From MFD00082-c5 sp963697995 (GTDB lineage: Bacteria > Chlamydiota > Chlamydiia > Chlamydiales > JAJFMB01), in NCBI GenBank assembly GCA_963697995.1, contig OY969110.1, positions 496,001 through 560,000 of the forward strand: 64,000 bases of DNA, read 5' to 3'. The translations under genes were made by a program, and so were the position numbers. The notes under the pieces were generated by a model that did no database searches, was not told the origin of the DNA, and worked only from the letters and a program-made list of their open reading frames with translations. Below are positions 9,521-17,869 of this stretch, piece after piece. Position 1 is the stretch's first letter; the number at the start of each line of letters is the position of its first letter.

Positions 9521-10690
9521 ATGGCAAATTTAAAATTTATTCCTTATGGAAGACAGTCGATTGATGAAGAGGACAAGGAAGCTGTGAAGGCGGCTCTTGG
9601 AGCTGATTTCATAACGAGAGGTGAGAAAACGGCCTTGTTTGAAAAGGCGCTTGCAGAGCTTGTAGGAGCGCGTTATGCCGTCACGTTTAATAGTGGCTCA
9701 TCGGCATTAAATGCCAGTTACTTTGCCGCTAAGCTATCCGTTGCAGACCGAGTGGTAACGACTCCAAACAGTTTTATAGCAACCTGTGGCGCCGCTCTTC
9801 AAATAGGTATTCAGCCCACATTTGTCGATATCGATAAGAAAACGGGCAATATCGATTTAGCTCTTTTAGAAGAGGCGCTTAAAATAAAGAAGACGCGTGG
9901 TAAAACGGTGATTGCGGTCACCCATTTTGCGGGCGTTCCAATCGATATGCAAGCTTTAGATCTTTCTCTTAAGGATCCCGATGCGATTATTATCGAGGAT
10001 GCGGCCCACGCTTTGGGTTCAAAATACCCCTCAGGGGAGCCTGTCGGTTGTAATCGCTACAGCCACATGACTGTTTTGAGTTTTCACCCTTTAAAGTCGA
10101 TAACAACTGGCGAGGGGGGAGCTGTATTGACAAACGACAAAGAGCTTTTACACCGCTTGAAACACTACAGGAACAATGGCATTGAGAGAGAAGCGCCCTA
10201 CATTTCTCAACCCGAGGCCTTAAGCTACTACGAGGTGCAAGATGCGACGGGGAACACACATCTCACCGATTTTCAGGCGGCATTGGGTTTATCGCAGCTT
10301 AAAAAGTTAAAAGTGTTTCAAGAGAAGCGACGACACTTGATGACTCTTTACGAAAAACATCTCGGAATTCCTTTATTAAAGGGATTATCGGATAAAAACA
10401 CTTTTTGCCATATAGCAGTAGCCCTTATCGATTTTAAAAAGTACAATACGACGAGGGAAAAAGTTCAAGAGGCGTTAAAGTCTCTCGGAATTGCCACTCA
10501 AGTGCACTATATTCCTCTTTACCGCCACCCTGTGTACAAGGGCAAGTGGGGTGATGTGCGCCATTTATTTCCCCAAACGGAGGAGTACTACGAACAAGCC
10601 CTCACGCTTCCTCTTTTCGTCGATATGAGCGAAAACGACTTGATGCGCGTTGTGGAATCGTTGAAACAGGTTCTGGGGGCCTGTCCCTAA
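9521..10690 (+). CDS. pseC: PseC-like UDP-4-keto-6-deoxy-sugar aminotransferase
   Basis: PLP-dependent aminotransferase of the DegT/DnrJ/EryC1/StrS family. The start FIPYGRQSIDEED is characteristic of PseC, which makes UDP-4-amino-4,6-dideoxy-N-acetyl-altrosamine in pseudaminic acid synthesis. The Schiff-base lysine lies in SFHPLKSITTGEGG (about residues 188-201), and the family's HYRNNGIE segment follows. The ATG at 9521 is chosen over an in-frame TTG at 9500 because homology begins there. No other pseudaminic acid or nucleotide-sugar genes are nearby, so the true substrate is open; related VioA/ArnB-type activities are possible. Confidence 0.78.
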   Translation: MANLKFIPYGRQSIDEEDKEAVKAALGADFITRGEKTALFEKALAELVGARYAVTFNSGSSALNASYFAAKLSVADRVVTTPNSFIATCGAALQIGIQPTFVDIDKKTGNIDLALLEEALKIKKTRGKTVIAVTHFAGVPIDMQALDLSLKDPDAIIIEDAAHALGSKYPSGEPVGCNRYSHMTVLSFHPLKSITTGEGGAVLTNDKELLHRLKHYRNNGIEREAPYISQPEALSYYEVQDATGNTHLTDFQAALGLSQLKKLKVFQEKRRHLMTLYEKHLGIPLLKGLSDKNTFCHIAVALIDFKKYNTTREKVQEALKSLGIATQVHYIPLYRHPVYKGKWGDVRHLFPQTEEYYEQALTLPLFVDMSENDLMRVVESLKQVLGACP

Positions 10691-10823
10691 CACCGAATTG
10701 ATACTTCAACTCCCTTGATTAAGAGAATTTGATAGGATCATCAGGATGGGACATTCAGCTAAACGACTCATAAAAAGAAACCTCAACTCCTTTTGGTTTT
10801 AAATACTTTCCAAAATACCTAGA

Positions 10824-11100
10824 TAGTCGGCCCTTAAAAAAGTAAGGGTTCCTTGAGAAAATTTTGCAGTTAACGAGGAAGAGAAACATAGCCTATTTTG
10901 CAAGGTTTATTTATATGGCAATGAGAAAAGCTCTAAAATTTTGCGAATGGAACACGCACTCTCCAAAGAAAAAGTGAACCTTTTGCAACAAAAAATGCGG
11001 TGAACGACGCTTCCCCCTTCTCAAGGTTTAGTGAGGAGTAAAACGCATTTTTTGTCAAAAGGGACACTTTTTATTGGAGAGAACTTTTTCAGGGCCGACT
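10824..11100. mobile_element. Complete TA-flanked miniature inverted-repeat element, copy B
   Basis: The element (about 10826-11098) begins GTCGGCCCTTAAAAAAGT and ends ACTTTTTCAGGGCCGAC, imperfect terminal inverted repeats of about 17 bases. It is flanked on each side by TA (10824-10825 and 11099-11100 when read as TAGTCGG...CCGACTA), the target duplication of IS630/mariner-type transposition. The interior (10860 onward) matches copy A at 1-243. It encodes no transposase. The rest of this 606-base gene-free stretch (10691-11296) holds a nine-base inverted repeat at 11102-11129 and a possible coding remnant at about 11140-11293. Confidence 0.8.
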
Positions 11101-11101
11101 A

Positions 11102-11129
11102 ATTTAATAAAAAAATTCTGTTATTAAAT
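11102..11129. repeat. Short AT-rich inverted repeat beside the miniature element
   Basis: ATTTAATAA (11102-11110) and TTATTAAAT (11121-11129) are perfect inverted repeats separated by ten bases. The site directly abuts the end of copy B. It could be part of an insertion site or a weak terminator for the convergent genes. Confidence 0.4.
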
Positions 11130-11139
11130 ATTAGACTAG

Positions 11140-11293
11140 ATTTCGTTGGTGGTCGTTATTTGCCCCATCAAAACCGCTTGTAAGATCTACGACTAAGGCA
11201 TTCAACTCAACTTTTTCAGCTTGGTCAGCCCTCTCTACTGGCCCGAATAATAAGATTAAGCGAAAACAAAAAGGGGAATCGGAAATTCACAGC
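11140..11293 (-). pseudogene. Possible C-terminal remnant of an unidentified gene
   Basis: On the minus strand an open stretch of about 50 codons without a start codon ends in TAA near 11140. Its product would contain GPVERADQAEKVELNALVV, which has normal amino-acid composition. It lies between the CPAF-like gene and the miniature element, so it may be the end of a gene broken by insertion or deletion. I do not recognise the family. Confidence 0.3.
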
Positions 11294-11296
11294 AGT

Positions 11297-12994
11297 TCAT
11301 TTTTTTTGAATCATCTCCATAATAGCTTTATTTACAGCCTCTTTGTAACCTTCGTAACCATGCATGACATCGTCTAATGTCACATCGTAAGGCACATCCG
11401 GCTCAACGCCTAAATTCTCAATCACTTCAGTGTTAGCTCGTTCTGCAATCGAGGCTGTTAGAGAAAAATTAGCGACAGCAAAAGCGTTAGGATAAGAGAC
11501 TTGAAGTAATGCACCCCCCGCTCCCGCCGTCTTCGATCCAAAAATCTTAGCTCTCTTATTGTCCTGCATTAACGCAGGAAAATAATCACCACAAGACATA
11601 TCCAAGTGATTGACCAAAATCATTAGAGGCTTTGACAGATTCACCCTCGGATGAGGTTCGATATTTTCTAACAAAAATGTTGGCCCAGTAATCGTTTTAC
11701 CCAAATTCCACTCATCGATTAAAAACCTAAAATGATTGTAAAAACTCCTCGCGACTGCGGCAGTCACAGGGTACCCCTGCAGAGGCCCTATGATCTCTTT
11801 GGCTTCCTCATCAGTCGAAATTCTGCCCAAAACATTCACGTTATTCAAAGCAAAAGAGACATTTTCATGAGTGATGGACTCCCGCTCCATCGGTGGCTTT
11901 AAAGGTTTTGTCGTCAGCATCGAAGCGATTGCATACATGTAAAAAGCAAAACCCCCAGGATTGTTCACCTGGTCAATCACCACCGCATCGCTATAAGTTT
12001 CAAAAAATGAAATGATCTTTTGAAGATCTTGAATCTGCTTTAAGGTATTACCCCTATAATGAGGAATCCTTAAGTACCCAATCCTCTCTTTAGTCGGCAT
12101 TTGATAAAGGTAGGCATGAAAGTAAGGAGAAGAGGAGGTCCAAATCACTTTTCCAAGAGTCGGCACAAAACTCTTCTTAGCCCCCAAAAGCTCCGCATTC
12201 ACTTCCTCCTCAAGCACCCATCTCAAAAAATGAGAGTGGATAATGTCGTATATTCCAGAGCAATAATTTCTATTAATGACTGGATGATCCCCTAATGTGG
12301 CATTCAATTTTACCGATCGGCTTAAAGGGGTTTTCTTCGGCTCCTGTTTGATCTTTTCAGATAAATAATCCCAATAAAGAGGCAAGCTAATTAACCTCCC
12401 CTCCCGCTTTACCACCACATTAATCGGACCCCGCGGAACCTCGTGCCCCAAAGAGGCGATCCTAAAAGTTAAATACTGCTCAGCTAACCCTTGATCGGTT
12501 GCCATTCCCCGATCGCCAAAGTTTTTTAAACGCAATCCTTGAACGACTGAGTGAATCGGCTCTTCGCCAAATAAAATCACCTCATCCCCAACTAAAAGAT
12601 CCATCTTACTTCTTGCGTAGGTATCGATCCAACGAATAAAATAGCGCCCCTCACACCCCTCTATTCTAAAGGGAAGCGCCGCAAGCTCTGTTGCATAAAA
12701 ATAAACCCCCACATGGTAATCACAAGGGGAATTAAAGAAATCGCGAAGAATTGTCTGATAATCCTTAAGAGACATGTTAGGATTTTGAAGGACAGACTCT
12801 TTGGCCCGATTGATCTGTTCAGACAAATCAAACTGACAATAGTTTTTCTTCCACTCAAGAGGAGCATATTTTAACTCGAAAATGTTCTTGATCATATCTA
12901 GTTCGAGAAACATTTTTTCTTGAGTCTGAGAATCAGCTCTGAGACTTATGGAGAAGAGGAGAGAAAAAATAAGACTCAACGCCCGTAGTTTCAT
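11297..12994 (-). CDS. CPAF-like secreted serine protease (S41-related)
   Basis: Homologue of the chlamydial protease-like activity factor, which is exported and cleaves host and bacterial proteins late in infection. Signal peptide about 1-20 (SLRA then D). The expected catalytic positions are present: His94 in CDYHVGVYF, Ser467 in DMSCGDYFPAL and Glu531 in GVEP; in C. trachomatis CPAF the corresponding residues are recalled as His105, Ser499 and Glu558. The NNPGG motif (344-348) is shared with tail-specific proteases. At 565 residues it is slightly shorter than CPAF (about 600), with the difference probably in the inhibitory inner segment. Transcribed alone, 206 bases downstream of clpC. Confidence 0.88.
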   Translation of the reverse strand: MKLRALSLIFSLLFSISLRADSQTQEKMFLELDMIKNIFELKYAPLEWKKNYCQFDLSEQINRAKESVLQNPNMSLKDYQTILRDFFNSPCDYHVGVYFYATELAALPFRIEGCEGRYFIRWIDTYARSKMDLLVGDEVILFGEEPIHSVVQGLRLKNFGDRGMATDQGLAEQYLTFRIASLGHEVPRGPINVVVKREGRLISLPLYWDYLSEKIKQEPKKTPLSRSVKLNATLGDHPVINRNYCSGIYDIIHSHFLRWVLEEEVNAELLGAKKSFVPTLGKVIWTSSSPYFHAYLYQMPTKERIGYLRIPHYRGNTLKQIQDLQKIISFFETYSDAVVIDQVNNPGGFAFYMYAIASMLTTKPLKPPMERESITHENVSFALNNVNVLGRISTDEEAKEIIGPLQGYPVTAAVARSFYNHFRFLIDEWNLGKTITGPTFLLENIEPHPRVNLSKPLMILVNHLDMSCGDYFPALMQDNKRAKIFGSKTAGAGGALLQVSYPNAFAVANFSLTASIAERANTEVIENLGVEPDVPYDVTLDDVMHGYEGYKEAVNKAIMEMIQKK

Positions 12995-13199
12995 GCTTTT
13001 TGGTTATTCCTAAAAAGGGTTAATTTACAGCCTTTCCCCTTTCAAAGAACCACTTCAAGGCAGCCTTAAAGAAGGGTTAGTGACTTCTCCTTCTTCGCGG
13101 CTTTTCCCTTAAAGCAAAAATCTTTCTAAGAGGAAACAGCTTTTACTTCGTGACTATAAGTGAGCTCCTAAAAAACCTCAACAGAAAGGTTTAGAAACT

Positions 13200-15740
13200 T
13201 CAACGAATAGCCGCTTCCCCTTCAGGTTTTTCTTTAAACTCCATCTCATTTTTGTGTTTAAACACCATATGATCCCCTTCAAGACACACAAAGTAATGGT
13301 GATCTTCTGTGGGATACGTGAGCATCTTCTCGGCAAGAGGATCCTCTAGGTACTGTTCGATCGTCCTGCGAAGAGGTCTAGCTCCCATTTCTGGCTGGAA
13401 TCCCTTATCGACTAAGAATTCCTTCGCGGCAGCGTCTAACTCTAGGGTGATCTGTTTATCTGCAAGCCGTTTTTGCAACTTCTCGACTTCGATCGCAATC
13501 ACAGTCATTAAACTCTCTTTATCTAAAGGTCTAAAAATCACCATATCGTTCAGACGGTTTAAAAATTCAGGTTTAAACTGTTTAGTTGCAGCAGCCTGAA
13601 TCTTTTCTTTGATCTGTTCATAGTCGATGTGGTTAGTTTTTGCCGCAAATCCAACCTCGGTGCTTTTCTTAATAAGATCGGCTCCCAAGTTTGAAGTCAT
13701 AATGATGATCGTATTGCGGAAGTCGATTTTTCTTCCGAACGAATCGGTCAAACGCCCCTCTTCCAAAATTTGAAGCATAATGTTCATCACATCGGGGTGT
13801 GCTTTTTCAATCTCGTCGAATAAAACAACTGAATAAGGGCGCTGTCTGACACGCTCAGTGAGCTGTCCCCCCTCCTCATAACCGACATACCCTGGAGGAG
13901 ACCCGGTCATACGACTCACGGCAAACTTCTCCATATACTCAGACATATCAACCTGAATAAGAGCATCTTCGCCACCAAAAAGGTTAATTGCTAAAAGACG
14001 CGCTAGAAGAGTTTTTCCAACCCCAGTGGGCCCTAAGAAAAGGAAAGCTCCAATGGGTCTTTTTGGGTCTTTAATCCCTGCGCGACTTCTTCTGATCGCA
14101 TTACACACCGTTTTAACAGCATCAGACTGTCCCACAATATTTTCCTGAAGGATTTCGCTCATTCTTAAGACTTTAGTCGTTTCACCCTCAGTTAGCCTCG
14201 TGATAGGAACGCCAGTTTGCTTAGCGACAACTGCTGCAATGTCCTCATCTTCGACAACGACCTCATGCTCCTCTTTATTGACTTCCCACTCAGCTTTTAG
14301 TTTTTGTAATTTTTCTCTTAAGCCCTTCTCTTTATCCCTTAAAGAGGCAGCCTTCTCATACTCTTGTCTGCCAATCGCTTCCTCTTTGGCGACTCGAGTC
14401 TCCTCGATTTCCGATTCAAACCTCGAAATATCTTGTGGCTGGTTCATCATCGAAATTCTCATTTTTGCGCCAGCTTCATCGATCAGATCGATCGCCTTAT
14501 CTGGCAAGAACCTGCCGTGAATGTATCGGTCTGAAAGCAAAGCTGCAGCTGTTATCGCCCCTTGAGTGTAGCGGCACTTGTGATGCTCTTCATATTGCCC
14601 TTTTAATCCCTTCAAAATCTCGATTGTTTCCTCAGTTGAAGAGGGTTGCACTAGAATGGTTTGAAAACGTCTCTCAAGCGCGGCATCTTTTTCGATATGC
14701 TTGCGGTACTCATCGATTGTGGTCGCTCCAATGCACTGAAGCTCACCGCGAGAAAGGGGTGGTTTTAAGATATTGGAGGCATCGATTGCCCCTTCAGCGG
14801 CACCGGCCCCAACGATCGTGTGAAGCTCGTCGATAAAAAGGAGGATATTGCCATGCCTTTTGATCTCATCCATCACAGCTTTAATCCGCTCTTCGAACTG
14901 CCCTCGATACTTAGTTCCTGCAATCATGAGAGCCAAATCGAGAGTGATGAGTTTTTTCTTTCTCAAGTTATCGGGGACATCTCCCTTAACGATGGCTTGA
15001 GCCAATCCTTCAACAATGGCCGTCTTTCCAACCCCTGCTTCCCCGATAAGAACAGGGTTATTTTTCCGTCTTCGACAAAGGATTTGAATAAGTCTTTCAA
15101 CCTCCTCCTTCCTCCCGATGACAGGATCCATTTTTCCTTCGCGGCACATCTCGGTCAAGTCGTACCCATAAGCTTTTAACGCGGGCAACTTGTCAGAGAC
15201 ACCCACTCCTGCCTTCTCATACGATTTTCCCGAGGAGCCCAAAGGATCCGATTTTGGCAGAGGGGATTGACCGGCGCCTCCAATCGGGGGCAATTGGAGA
15301 TTAAAGGTTTCAAGCTCTTTTAAGACTTCTCTTCTAACCTCTTTTAAATCGACATTAAGGTTTTCAAGAACTTGAGCGGCCACTCCATCAGTTTGCCTAA
15401 GCAGGCCTAAAAGAAGGTGTTCTGTGCCAACGTAGTTATGATTTAAGTTTGCAGCCTCTTCGTTGGCAAACTCAAAGACTTTCTTCACTTTTCCCGTCAA
15501 AGCCGGATCGCCATAAACTTGAATTTCGGGACCAAAGCCCACCAATTTTTCAACTTCTTGCCGAACAATTTCAAAGTCGATGTTGAGGGTGCGCAGAACA
15601 TTGACAGCGACTCCCTGACCCAACTTAAGGAGCCCTAGAAGAACATGCTCTGTCCCTAAGTAGTTGTGGTTGAGTCGCTGAGCCTCTTTTTTAGCTAGTT
15701 TAATCACTTGTTTGGCGCGATTGGTAAACTTATCAAACAT
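13200..15740 (-). CDS. clpC: ATP-dependent Clp protease ATP-binding subunit ClpC
   Basis: Hsp100 unfoldase that feeds substrates to ClpP. Domain order in 846 residues: two Clp N repeats (about 1-140, each with the NHNYxGTEH motif), first AAA+ domain with GEAGVGKT (about 233-240), a UVR-type middle domain (about 415-490), second AAA+ domain with GPTGVGKT (about 568-575), and the C-terminal small domain with GARPLRR. The ATG at 15740 starts at MFDKFTNRA, the family's usual N terminus; an in-frame GTG three codons upstream is less likely. The length and middle domain separate it from ClpB. Confidence 0.97.
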   Translation of the reverse strand: MFDKFTNRAKQVIKLAKKEAQRLNHNYLGTEHVLLGLLKLGQGVAVNVLRTLNIDFEIVRQEVEKLVGFGPEIQVYGDPALTGKVKKVFEFANEEAANLNHNYVGTEHLLLGLLRQTDGVAAQVLENLNVDLKEVRREVLKELETFNLQLPPIGGAGQSPLPKSDPLGSSGKSYEKAGVGVSDKLPALKAYGYDLTEMCREGKMDPVIGRKEEVERLIQILCRRRKNNPVLIGEAGVGKTAIVEGLAQAIVKGDVPDNLRKKKLITLDLALMIAGTKYRGQFEERIKAVMDEIKRHGNILLFIDELHTIVGAGAAEGAIDASNILKPPLSRGELQCIGATTIDEYRKHIEKDAALERRFQTILVQPSSTEETIEILKGLKGQYEEHHKCRYTQGAITAAALLSDRYIHGRFLPDKAIDLIDEAGAKMRISMMNQPQDISRFESEIEETRVAKEEAIGRQEYEKAASLRDKEKGLREKLQKLKAEWEVNKEEHEVVVEDEDIAAVVAKQTGVPITRLTEGETTKVLRMSEILQENIVGQSDAVKTVCNAIRRSRAGIKDPKRPIGAFLFLGPTGVGKTLLARLLAINLFGGEDALIQVDMSEYMEKFAVSRMTGSPPGYVGYEEGGQLTERVRQRPYSVVLFDEIEKAHPDVMNIMLQILEEGRLTDSFGRKIDFRNTIIIMTSNLGADLIKKSTEVGFAAKTNHIDYEQIKEKIQAAATKQFKPEFLNRLNDMVIFRPLDKESLMTVIAIEVEKLQKRLADKQITLELDAAAKEFLVDKGFQPEMGARPLRRTIEQYLEDPLAEKMLTYPTEDHHYFVCLEGDHMVFKHKNEMEFKEKPEGEAAIR

Positions 15741-15888
15741 AAAACACACACTTCTTCAAGGTTCAAAGGTTAAGACTACGAATATAATACACTTTTATCT
15801 TTTTTCGATCCTAGCGTGAATTTAGTGAAGAGTCTTCTTTTTTTGCAATCTTTAGAGTGGTTTCAATCGATTTGCTTAAAAAAAAGAA

Positions 15889-16350
15889 ATGAACTACTGT
15901 GTTGTAACTATGATTTTAGTAAGAAAAGCTGAAAAAAAAGATGGAGCGCTTTTAAGTGAACTTCTTTTAATCACAAGAAGAAACACGTTTAAGTGGGTGG
16001 ACCCCGAATTTTTTCAACTAGACGACTTTAAAAGACTGACTAGGGGAGAGTCTGTTTTTTTAGCGGAGGAGGGGGAAGAGATTTTGGGGATGCTTTCGGT
16101 CTGGCCAAAGGAGTGTCCTCCCTTTATTCACAACCTTTTTGTCAAACCTTGCCATCAGGGAAGAGGGATTGGCAAGCTACTTATTAAAGCGCTCGAACGA
16201 TTTCAAATTCCCCCTCCGTACCGCCTGAAATGTGTGTTAAAAAATGAGAAGGCGCTCAAATTTTATAGAAAAAACGGGTGGATCGAGCTAGAGGAGGGGG
16301 TAGGTGAAGAGGGGGAATACGTCTTACTTGAACTTCCCTCGTTAAACTAA
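15889..16350 (+). CDS. GNAT-family N-acetyltransferase
   Basis: 153-residue acetyl-CoA-dependent acetyltransferase of unknown substrate. Motif A, with the acetyl-CoA pyrophosphate loop, reads VKPCHQGRGIGKLLI (about residues 83-97), and motif B is ALKFYRKNGW. A second ATG seven codons in (15910, MILVRKAEKKD) may be the true start, since homology in this family begins at that point. The last codons are partly duplicated downstream (16350-16368), next to the first palindrome-array region. Confidence 0.8.
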   Translation: MNYCVVTMILVRKAEKKDGALLSELLLITRRNTFKWVDPEFFQLDDFKRLTRGESVFLAEEGEEILGMLSVWPKECPPFIHNLFVKPCHQGRGIGKLLIKALERFQIPPPYRLKCVLKNEKALKFYRKNGWIELEEGVGEEGEYVLLELPSLN

Positions 16351-16368
16351 CTTGAACTTCCCTCGTTA
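16326..16368. repeat. Short direct duplication at the 3' end of the GNAT gene
   Basis: The 19 bases ACTTGAACTTCCCTCGTTA at 16326-16344 recur at 16350-16368, offset by 24 bases, spanning the stop codon. This looks like a slippage duplication at the edge of the repeat-rich region. Confidence 0.8.
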
Positions 16369-16454
16369 CATTTTATAATTGCAAAAGGACAACACAAGAG
16401 ACACCTTGTAGCTATTGCCAAAAAAGGTTACAGCGGTTTTTTCAAGGGTTTGGG

Positions 16455-16540
16455 GGTTGGGCTAGGGTTAGGGTTTAGGGTTAGGGCTAGGGTTTAGGGT
16501 TTAGGTTTTAAGTTTAGGGTTTAGGTTTAGGTTTTAAGGC
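16455..16540 (+). repeat. Telomere-like TTTAGGG/TTAGGG tract
   Basis: A run of degenerate heptamers and hexamers of the type TTTAGGG, TTAGGG and CTAGGG, shading into GGTTTAGG and TTTTAAGG units. It forms the left flank of palindrome-array copy 1, together with the AATTTAAAGCTGTTTTTAAAG units at about 16541-16680. A looser version (GGTTTAAGG) flanks copy 3. Confidence 0.8.
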
Positions 16541-16675
16541 TTAATTTAAAGCTGTTTTTAAAGTTTAAGGTTTTGAAACAGTTTTTTCAAGTTTGTTGCT
16601 ATTGTGTTTAATTTAAAGCTGTTTTTAAAGTTTAGGGTTTAGGGTTTAATTTAAAGCTGTTTTTAAAGTTTAAGG

Positions 16676-17635
16676 TTTTGAAACAGTTTTTTCAAGTTTT
16701 TGGCTTAAGCCAAACTTGAAAAGGGGAGGGGGGAGAGAGGGCTTTAAAAGCCCTCTCTCCCCCCCTTAACCCCCCACCACTCACCCTAAATTCGGAAATG
16801 AGATAATGGCTCCAACCTTTGGTTGGAGGGGTTCTAAGGGGGAAAATGCTTTTCCCCCTTAGGATCCCCCTTTTGCTTCCCCTCCTAAGTTGAAAGCAGG
16901 GGGGAAAAGCGATTTCCCCCCTACCCCCCCCTTTGCGTCAAAGGGGGGAAAGTTCACTTTCCCCCCTACCCCCCCCTTGATCCTTCGACTCATTTTTATA
17001 ACTGTTTGGCGATCAATCTATTCGGAAAAGAGCAAAATGCATTTCTTCAAGTTTTGGCCTTAAGCCAAAACTTTGGAAATGCAAAAGGGAGGAGAGGTTT
17101 CGCACCTCTCCTCCCCTTCCCACCTCACCGCGTTAGGGGCTTTCGCCCCTAAAACCCCTTATTATTGGGTTGCAAGGGCGAAGCCTTTGCTGCGGAGAGA
17201 GGGGTTAAGGGGAGAGAGGTGCAAAACCTCTCTCCCCTTTGCCTTAAGGTTTGGCGCTAGCCAAAAACCTTAAGGGATTAAACTTCATCCGATTAGATCG
17301 AACGTCAAATAGTTACAACAATGGGTAAAAGGATCAAGGGGGGGGTAGGGGGGAAAGGAACTTTCACCCCTTTGACGCAAAGGGGGGGGTAGGGGGGAAA
17401 TCGCTTTTCCCCCCTGCTTTCAACTTAGGAGGGGAAGCAAAAGGGGGATCCTAAGGGGGAAAAGCATTTTCCCCCTTAGAACACCTCCAACCAAAGGTTG
17501 GAGCCATTATCTCGTTTCCGAATTTAGGGTGAGTGGTGGGGGGTCAAGGGGGGAGAGAGGGCTTTTAAAGCCCTCTCTCCCCCCCTCCCCTTTTCAAGTT
17601 TGGCTTAAGCCAAAAACTTGAAAAAACTGTTTCAA
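16676..17635. repeat. Palindrome-array element, copy 1 (about 960 bp; centre inverted)
   Basis: Outer ends are TTGAAACAGTTTTTTCAAG and its complement. Each arm (about 16700-16978 and 17335-17615) is the reverse complement of the other and consists of successive perfect short palindromes on G-rich/C-rich sequence, for example GGGCTTTAAAAGCCC, CCAACCTTTGGTTGG and AAGGGGGAAAATGCTTTTCCCCCTT (split here by spacer). The asymmetric centre (about 16981-17332) carries more hairpins, such as GGAGAGGTTTCGCACCTCTCC in outline, and reads in the opposite direction to copies 2 and 3. It fills most of the 1.5-kb gap 16351-17869. No transposase or convincing gene lies inside; a 66-codon frame at 17073-17273 is generated by the hairpins. 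Confidence 0.9.
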
Positions 17636-17869
17636 TACCTTAAAACCTAAACCTTAAACCTTAATTCGTAAAACTTGAAAAAACTGTTTCAATACCTTAA
17701 AACCTAAACCTTAAACCTTAATTCGTAAAACTTGAAAAAACTGTTTCAATACCTTAAACTTTAAAAACAGCTTTAAATTAAACCCAATAGCAACAAACTT
17801 GAAAAAACTGTTTCAATACCTTAAAACCTAAACCTTAAAACCTAAAACTAATTCCTAAAACCTTAAAAC
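17617..17869. repeat. 57-bp tandem repeats right of palindrome-array copy 1
   Basis: The string CTTGAAAAAACTGTTTCAA begins at 17617, 17674 and 17731 (period 57), then again at 17798 after a variant unit. Units contain CCTTAAACCTTAATTCGTAAAA. The last unit runs into the 3' end of hemG, supplying its final codon and stop. Confidence 0.85.

Noticed and set aside
16455..16540. Eukaryotic telomere or host contamination
   Set aside because: The tract is continuous with clearly bacterial genes on both sides and similar units flank other copies.
17073..17273. A 66-codon frame present in all three palindrome-array centres (also 35196-35396 and 45983-46183)
   Set aside because: It is generated by palindromic DNA words and its conservation follows from the DNA repeat; there is no clear ribosome-binding site and composition is unlike the real genes.
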